The notes under the pieces are model-generated. The model was not told the origin of the DNA. It searched no databases and worked only from the letters and a program-made list of their open reading frames with translations. The position numbers were made by a program, and so were the translations under genes. Below, one piece after another: positions 36,461 through 46,356 of a stretch of DNA of 64,000 nt. Source of the DNA: Prevotella sp. (GTDB taxonomy: Bacteria; Bacteroidota; Bacteroidia; Bacteroidales; Bacteroidaceae); contig JAEEXI010000004.1 in NCBI GenBank assembly GCA_016291495.1, forward strand, positions 124,001 to 188,000, written 5' to 3'. Position 1 is the stretch's first letter, and each line of letters begins with the position of its first letter.

Positions 36461-38722
36461 TTAGTTGTCTGTGAGCAATGCCTGTATGGATTCATCCTCT
36501 CCTACAATCCAGATGATGTCTCCCTCTTGGAAACGCCTGTTTGGACTGACAGAAGATAGGTTCTCTTTTCCTTCCTCCAAGCCAATGACCATACAGCTGT
36601 AGAGGTCGCGGATACCACTTTCTATCAGGGTCTTGCCGATAAATGGACTGTCGCTGCCGATAATCAGTTGGCGCAACTTCATCTCACGGTCTTCCAGGTT
36701 GACATCCTCTCCGAAGACCTCCTTTTCTACCGCATCCTTGAACTTAGCCAACTGCTCGTCACTACCGATAACCTCCAATTTGTCACCTGGATAGATGACA
36801 TAGTCGCCGTCAGGAATATTCAAACGGTGGTTGGCACGAAGGATACTGGTGATATGAATACCGTATTTCTTACCGAAACTCAGTTGTTTAAGATTACTAC
36901 CCATCCACATGGAGTCCATTGGCACATCGAAGATGGCGATATGCACATCACGGTCTAACAACTTTCCCTCATAAAGTGGACGCTTCTTTCCATGAACCTG
37001 TGCGGCAATGTCGCGGGAGCGTAGGTTCAGGATAAACAGTCGCTCAAGTTTGATACTACGCTGCTTGATGGTCCGTGAGACGACCATCAAGGCAACGGCG
37101 ACGACACCGATGGTAATCATGATGGCACTGGAGAAACGGCTCAGGTAGTTGCAGATGTAGAAGATAAAGGCAACTGCAATAACGACACGTACCAGAATGG
37201 TGAAAAGCAACGGCAGGTGGTTGACATTACTTTCTGCCCATAATGCTTTCCACTCCTCACTACGGTTCTTCTTCATCACCATCGCACGGAGGAAGGGGGC
37301 GATAAATAGGACGGTCAGGATACCTGTAATGGCATTGGCATACCAATGGAGCTCCCATCCAGGAAGCATCTTACGGGTAATGGGCAGTACGAAGGTGAAC
37401 ATCACGGTAATCGTGGCGGCTGAGAGAATGGAGTAGACGAGGGTATTCACCGTCATCTGGGTCAACAGCCGTTTCCACTTACTTTGCTCGTTGGTACTCG
37501 GATGACTCATCGAGAGGTGGTTCAGCAATTTGATGAGCTTCTTGGGCAACCGATGCTCAATACTGTTATAGGCAGGTGTTGCCAGACGTATCATATAAGG
37601 CGTCAGGAACGTCGTAATGACAGAAACGGCCACAACGACAGGATAGAGAAAGTCGCTGATGACACCCAACGAAAGTCCCAGCGAGGCAATGATGAAAGAG
37701 AATTCACCGATTTGTGCCATTGAGAAGCCGCAGCGCATGGCTGCCTTGAGGGATTCACCGCCTAACATAAAGGAAATGGAACCAAAGAGACTTTGTCCAA
37801 TCAAGATGGTCAGTACCAAAGAGATGATTGGCAGGGCATAATCTACCAGAATCTTAGGGTCTACCAACATACCTACAGACACGAAGAAAATGGCGCCAAA
37901 CAGGTTCTTGACAGGCTCTACGAGTTTTTCGATGCGTTCAGCCTCGATAGTCTCAGCAAGGATGCTACCCATGATGAAGGCACCGAAAGCAGAGGAGAAG
38001 CCTACCTTGGTGGAGAACACCGCCATTGCGCAGCATAGTCCCAAGGATACTACAAGCAGCACCTCGGCATTAACCAGACTGCGTACCTTGCGCAGGAAAT
38101 AAGGGACGGCAAAGATACCGACGACCAACCATAATATCAAGAAAAAACCAATCTTGGCAATAGATTCGAGCATTTGTCCACTGTCAGGGTTATTGCCGCT
38201 GGCGATGGCACTCAGCATCACCATCATCACAATGGCAAGGATATCCTCCAGAATCAGTACACTCATCACCAGTCCTGCAAACTGCTGTTGGCGCAATCCT
38301 AAGTCGTCAAAAGCCTTATAGATAATCGTGGTGGAACTCATGGCGAGCATACCGCCGAGGAAGATGCAGTCCATCTTCCCCCAGCCGAAAAGTTGACCGA
38401 CGAGGAGTCCCAACATTGACATACAGAAAATAATGGTGATAGTAGAGATGATGGGCGAGGCTCCCATCTTCAGAATTTTCTTAAATGAGAAGTCAAGTCC
38501 CAAGGAGAACAGCAGGAACATCACACCGATGTCTGCCCATAGGTGAATGCTCTCCGTGTCGGCGACAGAGGCGGTATAGGGCATGTGTGGACTTACGAGG
38601 AAGCCTGCCACGATATAGCCTAATACCAGTGGTTGCTTAAGTTTTTTAAAAATGATGGTGACGATGCCTGCCGATACAAGGATGAGGGCAAGGTCGTTAA
38701 TGAGATCAGGGAGTTCTGCCAT
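36461..38722 (-). CDS. Cation:proton antiporter with TrkA-type regulatory domains
   Basis: 753 residues. About twelve membrane helices in two parts (the CPA2/KefB core, with LGYIVAGFLVSP and LLFSLGLDFSFKK, up to about residue 380, then a further membrane region to about 550). The last part is a TrkA-C-like domain (LIIGSDSPFIGKTLIESGI). It probably exchanges K+ or Na+ for protons. The extra membrane segment makes it longer than KefB. It follows pepT by 15 bases on the same strand. Confidence 0.85.
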   Translation of the reverse strand: MAELPDLINDLALILVSAGIVTIIFKKLKQPLVLGYIVAGFLVSPHMPYTASVADTESIHLWADIGVMFLLFSLGLDFSFKKILKMGASPIISTITIIFCMSMLGLLVGQLFGWGKMDCIFLGGMLAMSSTTIIYKAFDDLGLRQQQFAGLVMSVLILEDILAIVMMVMLSAIASGNNPDSGQMLESIAKIGFFLILWLVVGIFAVPYFLRKVRSLVNAEVLLVVSLGLCCAMAVFSTKVGFSSAFGAFIMGSILAETIEAERIEKLVEPVKNLFGAIFFVSVGMLVDPKILVDYALPIISLVLTILIGQSLFGSISFMLGGESLKAAMRCGFSMAQIGEFSFIIASLGLSLGVISDFLYPVVVAVSVITTFLTPYMIRLATPAYNSIEHRLPKKLIKLLNHLSMSHPSTNEQSKWKRLLTQMTVNTLVYSILSAATITVMFTFVLPITRKMLPGWELHWYANAITGILTVLFIAPFLRAMVMKKNRSEEWKALWAESNVNHLPLLFTILVRVVIAVAFIFYICNYLSRFSSAIMITIGVVAVALMVVSRTIKQRSIKLERLFILNLRSRDIAAQVHGKKRPLYEGKLLDRDVHIAIFDVPMDSMWMGSNLKQLSFGKKYGIHITSILRANHRLNIPDGDYVIYPGDKLEVIGSDEQLAKFKDAVEKEVFGEDVNLEDREMKLRQLIIGSDSPFIGKTLIESGIRDLYSCMVIGLEEGKENLSSVSPNRRFQEGDIIWIVGEDESIQALLTDN

Positions 38723-38737
38723 TCTAATAATAAGGTA

Positions 38738-39964
38738 TTAAGCGTTGTAATTGCCGACAAGTTCACAGATCTTGACGACGACCTCCATAGCTTTTTCCAT
38801 TGACTGGATGGATACAAACTCATAGGGACCGTGGAAATTAACACCACCAGCGAAAATGTTGGGGCAGGGAAGACCTTTGAAAGAGAGTTGGGCGCCGTCT
38901 GTACCACCGCGGATAGGCTTTACCTTCGGGGCAACTCCCGTCTCCTGCATGGCTCTTAATACGATATCGATTACATGCATGTTGTCAGGTTCAATCTTCT
39001 CCTTCATATTATAATACTGGTCCTTCACCTCTGCGGTGACGGTTTCCTCTCCATATTTCTCATTCATCTTTGCCACACAGTTCTCGACGAATCGCTTGCG
39101 GTCTTCGAAGTCTTCACGATCGTGGTCACGTATGATATACGACAGGGAGGTATTTTCCACATTCCCCTGAATGCCTAATAGATGATAGAAACCCTGGTAA
39201 CCTTCAGTGGTCTCAGGTGTCTCGTCTGCGGGTAACATAGCGGCAAATTCCATTGCCAGAAGGTTGGCATTCACCATCTTGCCTTTGGCATAGCCGGGAT
39301 GAACACTGATACCCTTGCAGTAAATCTTGGCTGAGGCAGCGTTGAAGTTCTCAAACTCCAGTTCTCCAACGTCACCGCCGTCCATTGTATAGGCCCATTC
39401 GCATCCGAACTTCTCCACGTCGAAATGGTGGGCACCCATACCGATTTCCTCGTCAGGATTGAAGGCAATACGGATTTTACCATGCTTGATTTCCTTGTGT
39501 TCCTGCAACCAAACCATAGCCTGTACGATTTCAGCAATACCAGCTTTGTCATCTGCGCCCAACAGAGTCGTTCCGTCTGTGACAATCAGGTCTTCGCCCA
39601 CATGCTGCAGCAATTCGGGGAATTTCTTCGGGCTGCTGACAATACCTTCTGACAACAGGATATCTGAACCGTCGTAGTTACGTACAATCTGCGGCTTGAT
39701 GTTTGCACCCGAACAGTCGGGGCTTGTGTCGTAATGGGAAATGAAACCAATAGTGGGAACGTCTCCCTTTGTATTGGCTTTTAGAGTAGCATAGAGGTAG
39801 CCTTTCTCGTCAAGTTCCACGTCGTCTAAGCCCTCGCGTTCAAGTTCCTTTTTCAGGTATTCTGCGAAGATCAACTGTTTTGAAGTACTGGGCACGCTTT
39901 CGCTGTCCTCAGCCGACTGTGTGTCGAATTTGGTGTAGTTTAGGAATCGTTCTGTAATATCCAT
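38738..39964 (-). CDS. pepT: Peptidase T (tripeptidase)
   Basis: 408-residue zinc aminotripeptidase of the M20B family. Metal-site segments are [27 protein letters not shown] and [14 protein letters not shown], with [11 protein letters not shown] near the C-terminus. Full length. It shares a mirror-image promoter region with the divergent racemase-like gene. Confidence 0.96.
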   Translation of the reverse strand: MDITERFLNYTKFDTQSAEDSESVPSTSKQLIFAEYLKKELEREGLDDVELDEKGYLYATLKANTKGDVPTIGFISHYDTSPDCSGANIKPQIVRNYDGSDILLSEGIVSSPKKFPELLQHVGEDLIVTDGTTLLGADDKAGIAEIVQAMVWLQEHKEIKHGKIRIAFNPDEEIGMGAHHFDVEKFGCEWAYTMDGGDVGELEFENFNAASAKIYCKGISVHPGYAKGKMVNANLLAMEFAAMLPADETPETTEGYQGFYHLLGIQGNVENTSLSYIIRDHDREDFEDRKRFVENCVAKMNEKYGEETVTAEVKDQYYNMKEKIEPDNMHVIDIVLRAMQETGVAPKVKPIRGGTDGAQLSFKGLPCPNIFAGGVNFHGPYEFVSIQSMEKAMEVVVKICELVGNYNA

Positions 39965-39979
39965 TTGCTTTTATTTTTT

Positions 39980-40030
39980 CGTATTGTGTGCAAAGATAAG
40001 AAAAAAAATCGTATCTTTGCACACAATACG
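39980..40030. repeat. Mirror-image divergent promoters, pepT/racemase-like gene
   Basis: The 19 bases at 39980-39998 are the exact reverse complement of 40012-40030. Each arm contains one -7 box (TATCTTTG; plus strand 40012-40019, minus strand 39991-39998) and about eleven bases of the transcript start, so both messages would begin with the same sequence. Confidence 0.85.
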
Positions 40031-40048
40031 GACTAAAATGCTAAAACA

Positions 40049-40708
40049 ATGAAGAAAAGAGTAATGTGTGTACATACGGCAATGGCTTTAGTGGAGCCGT
40101 TGACGGGAATTTTCAAGGAATATCTGCCAGAGGTGGAGGTTAATCATATCGCAGACTCTTCCCTTATTAAGGAAGTGATAGCCAACAATGCTGTGACGCC
40201 TGCAGTGAGACGCAGATTGTTGTCATATTACAATGCTGCGGCTGATGCAGGGGCAGATGTCGTGTTCAACACTTGTTCATCGGTAGGTGATATCGCTGAC
40301 TACGGTAATATGTATGCCCGTATTCCGGTGTTCCGCATCGACCAGCCTATGGCTGCTGAGGCCGTTGCCCACTATCATCGTATTGGTGTTATCTCGACGT
40401 TGCCAACGACGCTGGATCCTACTTGTCGCTTGCTGTTGAATGAGGCTAATAAGGCCGGAAAAGTGGTGACATTGGTGGAAGGACTGGCCGATGGTGCTTT
40501 TGCTGCTGGACAGAGTGGCGATGGTGAGACACACGACCGACTAATAGCAGAGGCAGCACAACGCATAGCCTCGCAGGTTGATATGTTTGTGCTGGCGCAG
40601 GGCTCGATGGCGCGTATGGAGCAACGACTGAGCGAGCTGACGGGCAAACCAGTATTGTCAAGTCCTGTGTTAGGTGTGAAGGGCTTGCGCAAGTTCTTGG
40701 GATTATGA
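40049..40708 (+). CDS. Aspartate/glutamate racemase-superfamily protein
   Basis: 219 residues of the Asp/Glu/hydantoin racemase fold. The first catalytic Cys is present (VVFNTCSSVGDI, near residue 75), but at the second site the family's Cys is replaced in LAQGSMARM (near residue 180). A simple two-base racemase is therefore unlikely; a lyase, isomerase or one-base reaction is possible. It is first in an operon with an MFS carrier and the B12 methyltransferase fusion, overlapping the former by four bases. Confidence 0.75.
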   Translation: MKKRVMCVHTAMALVEPLTGIFKEYLPEVEVNHIADSSLIKEVIANNAVTPAVRRRLLSYYNAAADAGADVVFNTCSSVGDIADYGNMYARIPVFRIDQPMAAEAVAHYHRIGVISTLPTTLDPTCRLLLNEANKAGKVVTLVEGLADGAFAAGQSGDGETHDRLIAEAAQRIASQVDMFVLAQGSMARMEQRLSELTGKPVLSSPVLGVKGLRKFLGL

Positions 40709-41916
40709 AAAGGAAAAACGTGATTCTGGCCATGCTTGTTATTCTGGGCATGGTGACGTTTTTAGACCGCATCAATATCAGCGTGGCTGGGTCGAGCATT
40801 ATGCATGACTTGAATCTCAGTCCGTCAGAGTGGGGCTGGGTACAGAGTGCTTTTATCCTGTCGTATGGTCTGATGCAGATTCCGATGGGTGCGCTGGGTG
40901 ACCGATTCGGACACCGAAAGATTTTGGCTGCTATTGTGTTGTGGTGGTCTGCCTTTACGGCATTTACGGGCTGGGCAGGAGGATTGGCTTCGCTGCTTGT
41001 CATCCGCTTTATGTTTGGTATTGGTGAGGCTGGTTCTTCGCCCTGTTCAACGGGTGTCATCAGTCGCTGGTTTGAGAAAGGCGAGGTGGGTAAGGCACAA
41101 GGTTATGTGTGGGCAGCCTCACGAATGGGAGGTGCATTGACGCCATTTGTCGTTATTCCTGTAATGATGTGGGTAGGTTGGCGTGCAGCCTTTTATCTCT
41201 TAGGCGCCTTAGGCGTCGTATGGGCAGTAATATGGTACTTATATTATCGCGACACAGAGACTGGACCTACACATAAGGTGGAGAAGTTGAAACATGGTAT
41301 GCAGGAGGGCATATGGAAGGATATTCTCAAGAATAAGCAATTCTGGCTTATCTGTGGCATGTATTTCTTCTATGCCTTCGGCTCATGGTTCTTCTTCTCG
41401 TGGTTCCCTACTTTTATGGAATTGGGTCGTGGCTTTGACAAGACGGAGTTGACGTATGCGGTGGCAGTACCTTTTATTATGAGTATGATAGGGAATATTG
41501 CTGGTGGTCATCTGACGGATAAGTTGACGAACAGGTATGGCATCAAGGTGGGACGTAAAGCATTGGGCTCTACTTCGTTGGCAGTGTCAGCCGTTTGTAT
41601 GTTTTTGGCAGCGTTTATCCCAGGTAAGATGGCTGTATTTGTATTCTTATCGCTCTGTTTCGGTATTTTCGACTTGATGTTACCCTCTGCGTGGGCTTTG
41701 TGTATCGACTTGGGTAAACGTCATGCGGGAACGATTAGTGGCGCTATGAATACGGCAGGCAATATCGGTGGCTTCTGCTGTGGCATCTTGTTTGGCGAGC
41801 TGGTACAACAGTCAGATAACTACAACCTGCCGCTTTATATGATAGCCGTAATGCTCATCGTGAGTGCCGTACTCTTTGCCTTTATTAATCCGGAGAAGCC
41901 AATCATTAAATCGTAG
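40705..41916 (+). CDS. MFS transporter, anion:cation symporter type
   Basis: 403 residues, twelve membrane helices. FLDRINISVAGSSIMHDL near residue 20 and GALGDRFGHRKIL are typical of the ACS group that takes up organic acids such as sugar acids and tartrate. Placed between the racemase-like gene and the methyltransferase fusion, it is the best candidate for bringing in the substrate of this cluster. The exact substrate is unknown. Confidence 0.87.
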   Translation: MKRKNVILAMLVILGMVTFLDRINISVAGSSIMHDLNLSPSEWGWVQSAFILSYGLMQIPMGALGDRFGHRKILAAIVLWWSAFTAFTGWAGGLASLLVIRFMFGIGEAGSSPCSTGVISRWFEKGEVGKAQGYVWAASRMGGALTPFVVIPVMMWVGWRAAFYLLGALGVVWAVIWYLYYRDTETGPTHKVEKLKHGMQEGIWKDILKNKQFWLICGMYFFYAFGSWFFFSWFPTFMELGRGFDKTELTYAVAVPFIMSMIGNIAGGHLTDKLTNRYGIKVGRKALGSTSLAVSAVCMFLAAFIPGKMAVFVFLSLCFGIFDLMLPSAWALCIDLGKRHAGTISGAMNTAGNIGGFCCGILFGELVQQSDNYNLPLYMIAVMLIVSAVLFAFINPEKPIIKS

Positions 41917-41925
41917 GTCTGCTAT

Positions 41926-44715
41926 ATGAACACTTGGAAAACAAATCTTGAAGAGACAAAGAAACACTATATCGACTGGTGGAACCATAAGGGTATCATC
42001 CTGAATATGTGGGAGCATTTTCAGGAAGGAGTGAAGCCTCATGCCGACATTCCTGCCCCCAAGCCCTATCGTGACTTGAACCAGCGATGGTTTGACCCGC
42101 AGTGGAGGGCTGAATACCTGGATTGGTATGTGGCACACTCGTCGCTGATGGCCGATATGTTGCCTGTGGCGAATACCCAGCTGGGACCAGGTTCGCTGGC
42201 AGCCATCCTCGGTGGTGTGTTCGAAGGTGGCGAGGATACCATTTGGATTCATCCAGATCCCAACTACTCCGATGATATCGTGTTCAATCCGCAGCATCCG
42301 AACTACCTGTTGCATAAGGAACTGTTGAAGGCTTGTAAGGCGAAAGCACAGGGGCATTATTATGTGGGTATGCCCGATTTGATGGAAGGTCTTGACGTGC
42401 TAGCCGCCATCAAAGGAACGGATAAGGTGTTGCTTGATACGGTGATGCAACCCGAGGTGCTGGAGCATCAGATGCAACAAATCAATGACATCTATTTCCA
42501 AGTGTTCGACGAACTCTATGATATCATTCGCGAGGGTGACGAGATGGCGTTTTGTTATTTCTCGTCGTGGGCTCCAGGCAAGATGTCGAAGTTGCAGAGC
42601 GATATCTCGACGATGATCAGCGTGGATGACTATCGTCGTTTTGTCCAGCCGTTTATCCGCGAACAATGCCAGAAGATTGACTATACACTCTATCATCTCG
42701 ACGGCGTTGGGGCGATGCATCATTTGGACGCGTTGCTGGAAATCAAGGAACTGAATGCCATCCAATGGACGCCAGGTGTGGGAGAACCCCAGGGCGGTTC
42801 ACCTAAGTGGTATGACCTGTATAAGAAGATTCTGGCTGGTGGCAAGAGCATTATGGCTTGTTGGGTGACGCTCGACGAACTGCGTCCTCTGCTAGACAAT
42901 ATCGGTGGCGACGGCGTTCATATCGAGATGGACTTCCACAATGAGCGCGAGGTGGAGCAGGCGATGAAGATAGTGGATGATTTCCAAACCGCCCGAAGCT
43001 TACATCCTGCTGATTTTAAGGACGATGCCGACCGCGAAGTGGAAGAAATCATCCGAAGAGTGGAATCTAGCTCATCTAGAGATTCTAGAGACTTCCCGTC
43101 CGACCGCATTCTGTTGCTTGATGGCGCGATGGGGACCATGATTCAGCAGTATCATCTCGATGAAAACTGTAACGATATGCTGGTGGTGACAAAGCCAGAC
43201 ATCATCCGCGAAATCCATCGCAAATATCTGGAGGCAGGTTCTGATATCATCGAGACCAACACCTTCAACGCCCAGCGCATCTCGTTGGGTGACTACGGAT
43301 TGCAGGACCGTGTCCGCGACATCAATCTCGCCGCAGCCCGCCTGGCCCGCCAGTGTGCCGACGAATTCTCTACGTCGGACAAGCCTCGTTTCGTGGCAGG
43401 CAGTATTGGTCCGACCAGTCGCACAACATCTGTAGCGACGAGTGGCGAACCGCTTGACGAACAGGTGCTTCGCGAGGCCTACAAAGAACAGATTCAGGCT
43501 TTGGCAGATGGTGGTGTGGACGCGTTGCTCATCGAGACCATCTTTGATGTCCGCAATGCTGAGATAGCCATCGAGGCGGCTCAGGAAGTGGCTCCTGCAT
43601 TGCCTATCATGTTGAGTTTCAGCGTGTCGACGGCAGATGGTCACAATATGTTGGGACAAAGCATCGTCGATTTTATCTCGCACCTCTTGTCTCAAAACAC
43701 CAAACTCTATTCCGTTGGTATCAATTGCGTGTCTGATGTTCCACTGATGACGCCACTGGTTTGTCAGCTGGCATCGTTTGGGCTGAAGGTGAGCCTTTAT
43801 CCCAATGCAGGCATGCCCGATGGTAACGGACAGTATCATAAAACGCCTGAGAGTCTGGTGGCAGACCTTTGGCCGTTGCTTGAGAACCATTGCATCAACA
43901 TCCTCGGAGGCTGTTGCGGAACCACCGATGCCCATATCCGCATGATGGCAAAAGCCATTGAGCCCATCCCAGGAATCTTCCTGTCGCCGCTCAGTCCCCA
44001 AACCAATAAGGTTTTGGTTTCACCTACCAAACCTACCCAACCTACAGCACCTACCGAACCTACCAAGCCCATCTCCGTCACCCCTGAGGAGCGATTGTTT
44101 CAAGCCATCCTCAACGGCAAGAGCGAAGAGGCTGCGGCAGCTACGAAAGAGGCTATTGCACAAGGCGTTGCTCCTGCCGACCTCATCAATGGTCAGATGA
44201 TTCGCGCAATGGGTGAAGTCGGCCAGCTATTCCAGGACGGCAAAGCCTTTGTGCCCCAATTGTTGATGGCTGGTCGTGCGATGAAAGCTGCCCTCGAACT
44301 GCTGAAGCCCATGCTTTCAGGCAGTGCCAGCACGGCAATAGGCAAGGTGGTGATTGGTACTGTGAAGGGTGACCTGCACGATATCGGTAAGAACCTCGTG
44401 GCCTCGATGCTCGAAGGTTGTGGTTTCGAGGTGGTGAATATCGGTATTGATGTCTCTGCCGACACCTTTATCCAAGCTGTAAAAGAGAACCAGCCCGACA
44501 TCCTTTGCATGAGTGCCTTGCTGACGACAACGATGGGGTATATGAAGGAAGTCATCGATGCTCTCGAGGCTGCTGGTATTCGTGATCAGGTGAAAGTGAT
44601 GGTGGGTGGAGCACCCGTCACACAGGGTTTTGCTGACGAAATTGGAGCCGACGGCTATAGCGACAATGCCAATTCGGCTGTGACTGTTGCCAAACAACTA
44701 CTTGGTAAGCTTTAG
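41926..44715 (+). CDS. Corrinoid methyltransferase fusion: URO-D, homocysteine methyltransferase, B12-binding
   Basis: 929 residues in three parts. Residues 1-370 resemble the uroporphyrinogen-decarboxylase-type methyltransferases (as in MtaA and CmuA). Residues 390-690 are a MetH-type homocysteine S-methyltransferase (LLDGAMGTMIQQ; zinc ligands in NILGGCCGTTDAH near 661). After a Pro/Thr linker (PTKPTQPTAPTEPTKP) come a helical cap and a cobalamin domain with DLHDIGKN (His about 818). The folate domain of MetH is absent, so the URO-D part probably supplies the methyl group from another donor. The 3' end overlaps the convergent reactivation-protein gene by 18 bases. Confidence 0.85.
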   Translation: MNTWKTNLEETKKHYIDWWNHKGIILNMWEHFQEGVKPHADIPAPKPYRDLNQRWFDPQWRAEYLDWYVAHSSLMADMLPVANTQLGPGSLAAILGGVFEGGEDTIWIHPDPNYSDDIVFNPQHPNYLLHKELLKACKAKAQGHYYVGMPDLMEGLDVLAAIKGTDKVLLDTVMQPEVLEHQMQQINDIYFQVFDELYDIIREGDEMAFCYFSSWAPGKMSKLQSDISTMISVDDYRRFVQPFIREQCQKIDYTLYHLDGVGAMHHLDALLEIKELNAIQWTPGVGEPQGGSPKWYDLYKKILAGGKSIMACWVTLDELRPLLDNIGGDGVHIEMDFHNEREVEQAMKIVDDFQTARSLHPADFKDDADREVEEIIRRVESSSSRDSRDFPSDRILLLDGAMGTMIQQYHLDENCNDMLVVTKPDIIREIHRKYLEAGSDIIETNTFNAQRISLGDYGLQDRVRDINLAAARLARQCADEFSTSDKPRFVAGSIGPTSRTTSVATSGEPLDEQVLREAYKEQIQALADGGVDALLIETIFDVRNAEIAIEAAQEVAPALPIMLSFSVSTADGHNMLGQSIVDFISHLLSQNTKLYSVGINCVSDVPLMTPLVCQLASFGLKVSLYPNAGMPDGNGQYHKTPESLVADLWPLLENHCINILGGCCGTTDAHIRMMAKAIEPIPGIFLSPLSPQTNKVLVSPTKPTQPTAPTEPTKPISVTPEERLFQAILNGKSEEAAAATKEAIAQGVAPADLINGQMIRAMGEVGQLFQDGKAFVPQLLMAGRAMKAALELLKPMLSGSASTAIGKVVIGTVKGDLHDIGKNLVASMLEGCGFEVVNIGIDVSADTFIQAVKENQPDILCMSALLTTTMGYMKEVIDALEAAGIRDQVKVMVGGAPVTQGFADEIGADGYSDNANSAVTVAKQLLGKL

Positions 44716-45351
44716 TTTTCGCTTATAGCATTTGTCGAAATCACAGAGTCCGCAGGTATACTCTAGCTTGCGGACTTCTTTTCCTATACCCATGATGCCA
44801 CTCACGCTCTTGATGGGGACCATCAGCGAAGAGTCTGTCAATGTAACGCCACAGGTTTTTCCTTTAAATAGCGGGAAAAATAGTTGCTGTTGGGAGACAT
44901 GCCATCCACAATAGCCTGGCGAGAAACGATTGGTATGATGCCAGCCCAGTTTATTGATGTTCTCCTGAACAGCCAGTTCCATCTGGTCGGCTGTTTTCTC
45001 TGCAATCACAGACCCTAGAGAGTCTGCGATAAATACACGTACCATATCACCTTCGGCTTTGAGTCGTTGTTGATAGGTCTCATATTCAACGCCACTGGTA
45101 CATATAAATAAAGTGTAAGCCTCAGAACCACGTAACTGGCGTTCTATGATCTTTCCAATTTCGAACGAGGGCAACTGTTGTACGGCAAAGAAACAATACT
45201 GTGGATGTAGCCAACACCGAACATCGTCAAGTATGACCTGACTCTCGTGGAGTATAGCATCGTCAGGCTTTGCTCCATGATACCCCATTGCCTCGTAGAT
45301 GTCTTCTGGAGTGATGCCTAAATCGTCGTATGTCAGCGTCTTTTGTGTCAC
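44698..45351 (-). CDS. Cobalamin-dependent methyltransferase reactivation protein (MetH activation-domain-like)
   Basis: 217 residues. RFSPGYCGWHVSQQQLFFPLF and LTDSSLMVPIKSVSGIMGIG correspond to the AdoMet-binding activation domain that rescues oxidised B12 in MetH. A C-terminal Cys cluster (YTCGLCDFDKCYKRK) may bind an Fe-S centre that gives the reducing electron. It overlaps the upstream URO-D gene by four bases and faces the methyltransferase fusion, its presumed client. Confidence 0.8.
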   Translation of the reverse strand: MTQKTLTYDDLGITPEDIYEAMGYHGAKPDDAILHESQVILDDVRCWLHPQYCFFAVQQLPSFEIGKIIERQLRGSEAYTLFICTSGVEYETYQQRLKAEGDMVRVFIADSLGSVIAEKTADQMELAVQENINKLGWHHTNRFSPGYCGWHVSQQQLFFPLFKGKTCGVTLTDSSLMVPIKSVSGIMGIGKEVRKLEYTCGLCDFDKCYKRKLKLTK

Positions 45352-46355
45352 TGTTTATTCCAATCGTAAAGTGCTTTGAAGAATTCGTTTACATTCTCAA
45401 TTGGTGTATGGGGAGGTGTGTCGCAACCACTGGAGAGTACGAAATTAGGATACTGTCGCATTTTTTCAAGTAGGTCATGCGTCGCCTTGTGCATCTGTTC
45501 TGGGGTACCATCCTTAAAGAGTGATACAGGGTCAAGATTACCCATAGCGAGTGCTGTTGGCGGCACTTCCTTGATAACTTCCTCCATCTGGCACTTATTG
45601 CCAAAGTGATAGGCAGCAGCACCAGTCTCAACCATTGCCTCTGTGCAATGTCCCTGATTGCCGCAGTTATGCAGTACAACGATGAAGTTGTCGTCCTGCA
45701 CCTTATTAACGATATATTTTACATACGCAGCAGAGAACGTCTTGCAATCCTCATTAGACATTAGTCCTGCGGCTGGTTCTGCCATCAAGACGCCATTCAC
45801 GCCAGTCAGTTTCAGAGCCTCACAGTATTTCTCAATAAATTGTGTACACTTTGCCAACAATGTGTGGGCGGCATCAGGATGCTCATATATCAGCACCATA
45901 ATCTCCGACATGTCATATAGGCGACCAGCCAACGAGAACGGACCAATGCAACCTGCAAATACAGGGCGGTCCTGAATGGCGCGTGCTGCCAGAAGGTTGG
46001 CTTTGAGATACTGGGGAATGCGACCTGACGACAATGAAGGAACCTGTAAATGTTCTATACTCTTGACATCGGGCAGTAGGCGGCTCGAAACGGCAGGTAC
46101 TGCCTCGTCCGAGAAAGCAATTTCTGAACCAAAGGCCTCTGCCTCTGTGGTGAGGTCCATGATGGTACAGGCAGCTGCACTCTGATAGGTCTGTGTCAGT
46201 TTGATGACAGCCTCTGCGTGTACTTTTCCGTTGCTTACAGCCTCGCGTACTGTGTTACCATTCAGTTCGATGCCTGGATGTGTCATCACAGGCATTGCTG
46301 TCACTTCTTTTTGGTGGATGATGTCTGCCACCCACTGCTTCATGTTTATCTTCAT
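45348..46355 (-). CDS. URO-D-family methyltransferase (MtaA/MtbA-like)
   Basis: 335 residues. The barrel shows PVMTHPGIELNG, CIGPFSLAGRLYDMSE, LHNCGNQGH and MGNLDPVSLF. The His-x-Cys-type zinc ligands seen in LHNCGN and SSGCDTPPHTP suit methylcobamide:thiol methyltransferases rather than heme-pathway HemE. It could pass methyl groups between the corrinoid domain and a thiol or take them from the substrate. One base from the DUF1537 kinase gene. Confidence 0.82.
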   Translation of the reverse strand: MKINMKQWVADIIHQKEVTAMPVMTHPGIELNGNTVREAVSNGKVHAEAVIKLTQTYQSAAACTIMDLTTEAEAFGSEIAFSDEAVPAVSSRLLPDVKSIEHLQVPSLSSGRIPQYLKANLLAARAIQDRPVFAGCIGPFSLAGRLYDMSEIMVLIYEHPDAAHTLLAKCTQFIEKYCEALKLTGVNGVLMAEPAAGLMSNEDCKTFSAAYVKYIVNKVQDDNFIVVLHNCGNQGHCTEAMVETGAAAYHFGNKCQMEEVIKEVPPTALAMGNLDPVSLFKDGTPEQMHKATHDLLEKMRQYPNFVLSSGCDTPPHTPIENVNEFFKALYDWNKQ

Positions 46356-46356
46356 C

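Noticed and set aside
41917..41925. Cobalamin riboswitch before the B12 methyltransferase fusion
   Set aside because: Only nine bases separate it from the MFS gene, and the region before the racemase-like gene has no room or sequence for a B12 aptamer.
43072..44001. 309-codon open frame antisense to the methyltransferase fusion
   Set aside because: Shadow of a strongly coding gene; no recognisable protein features.
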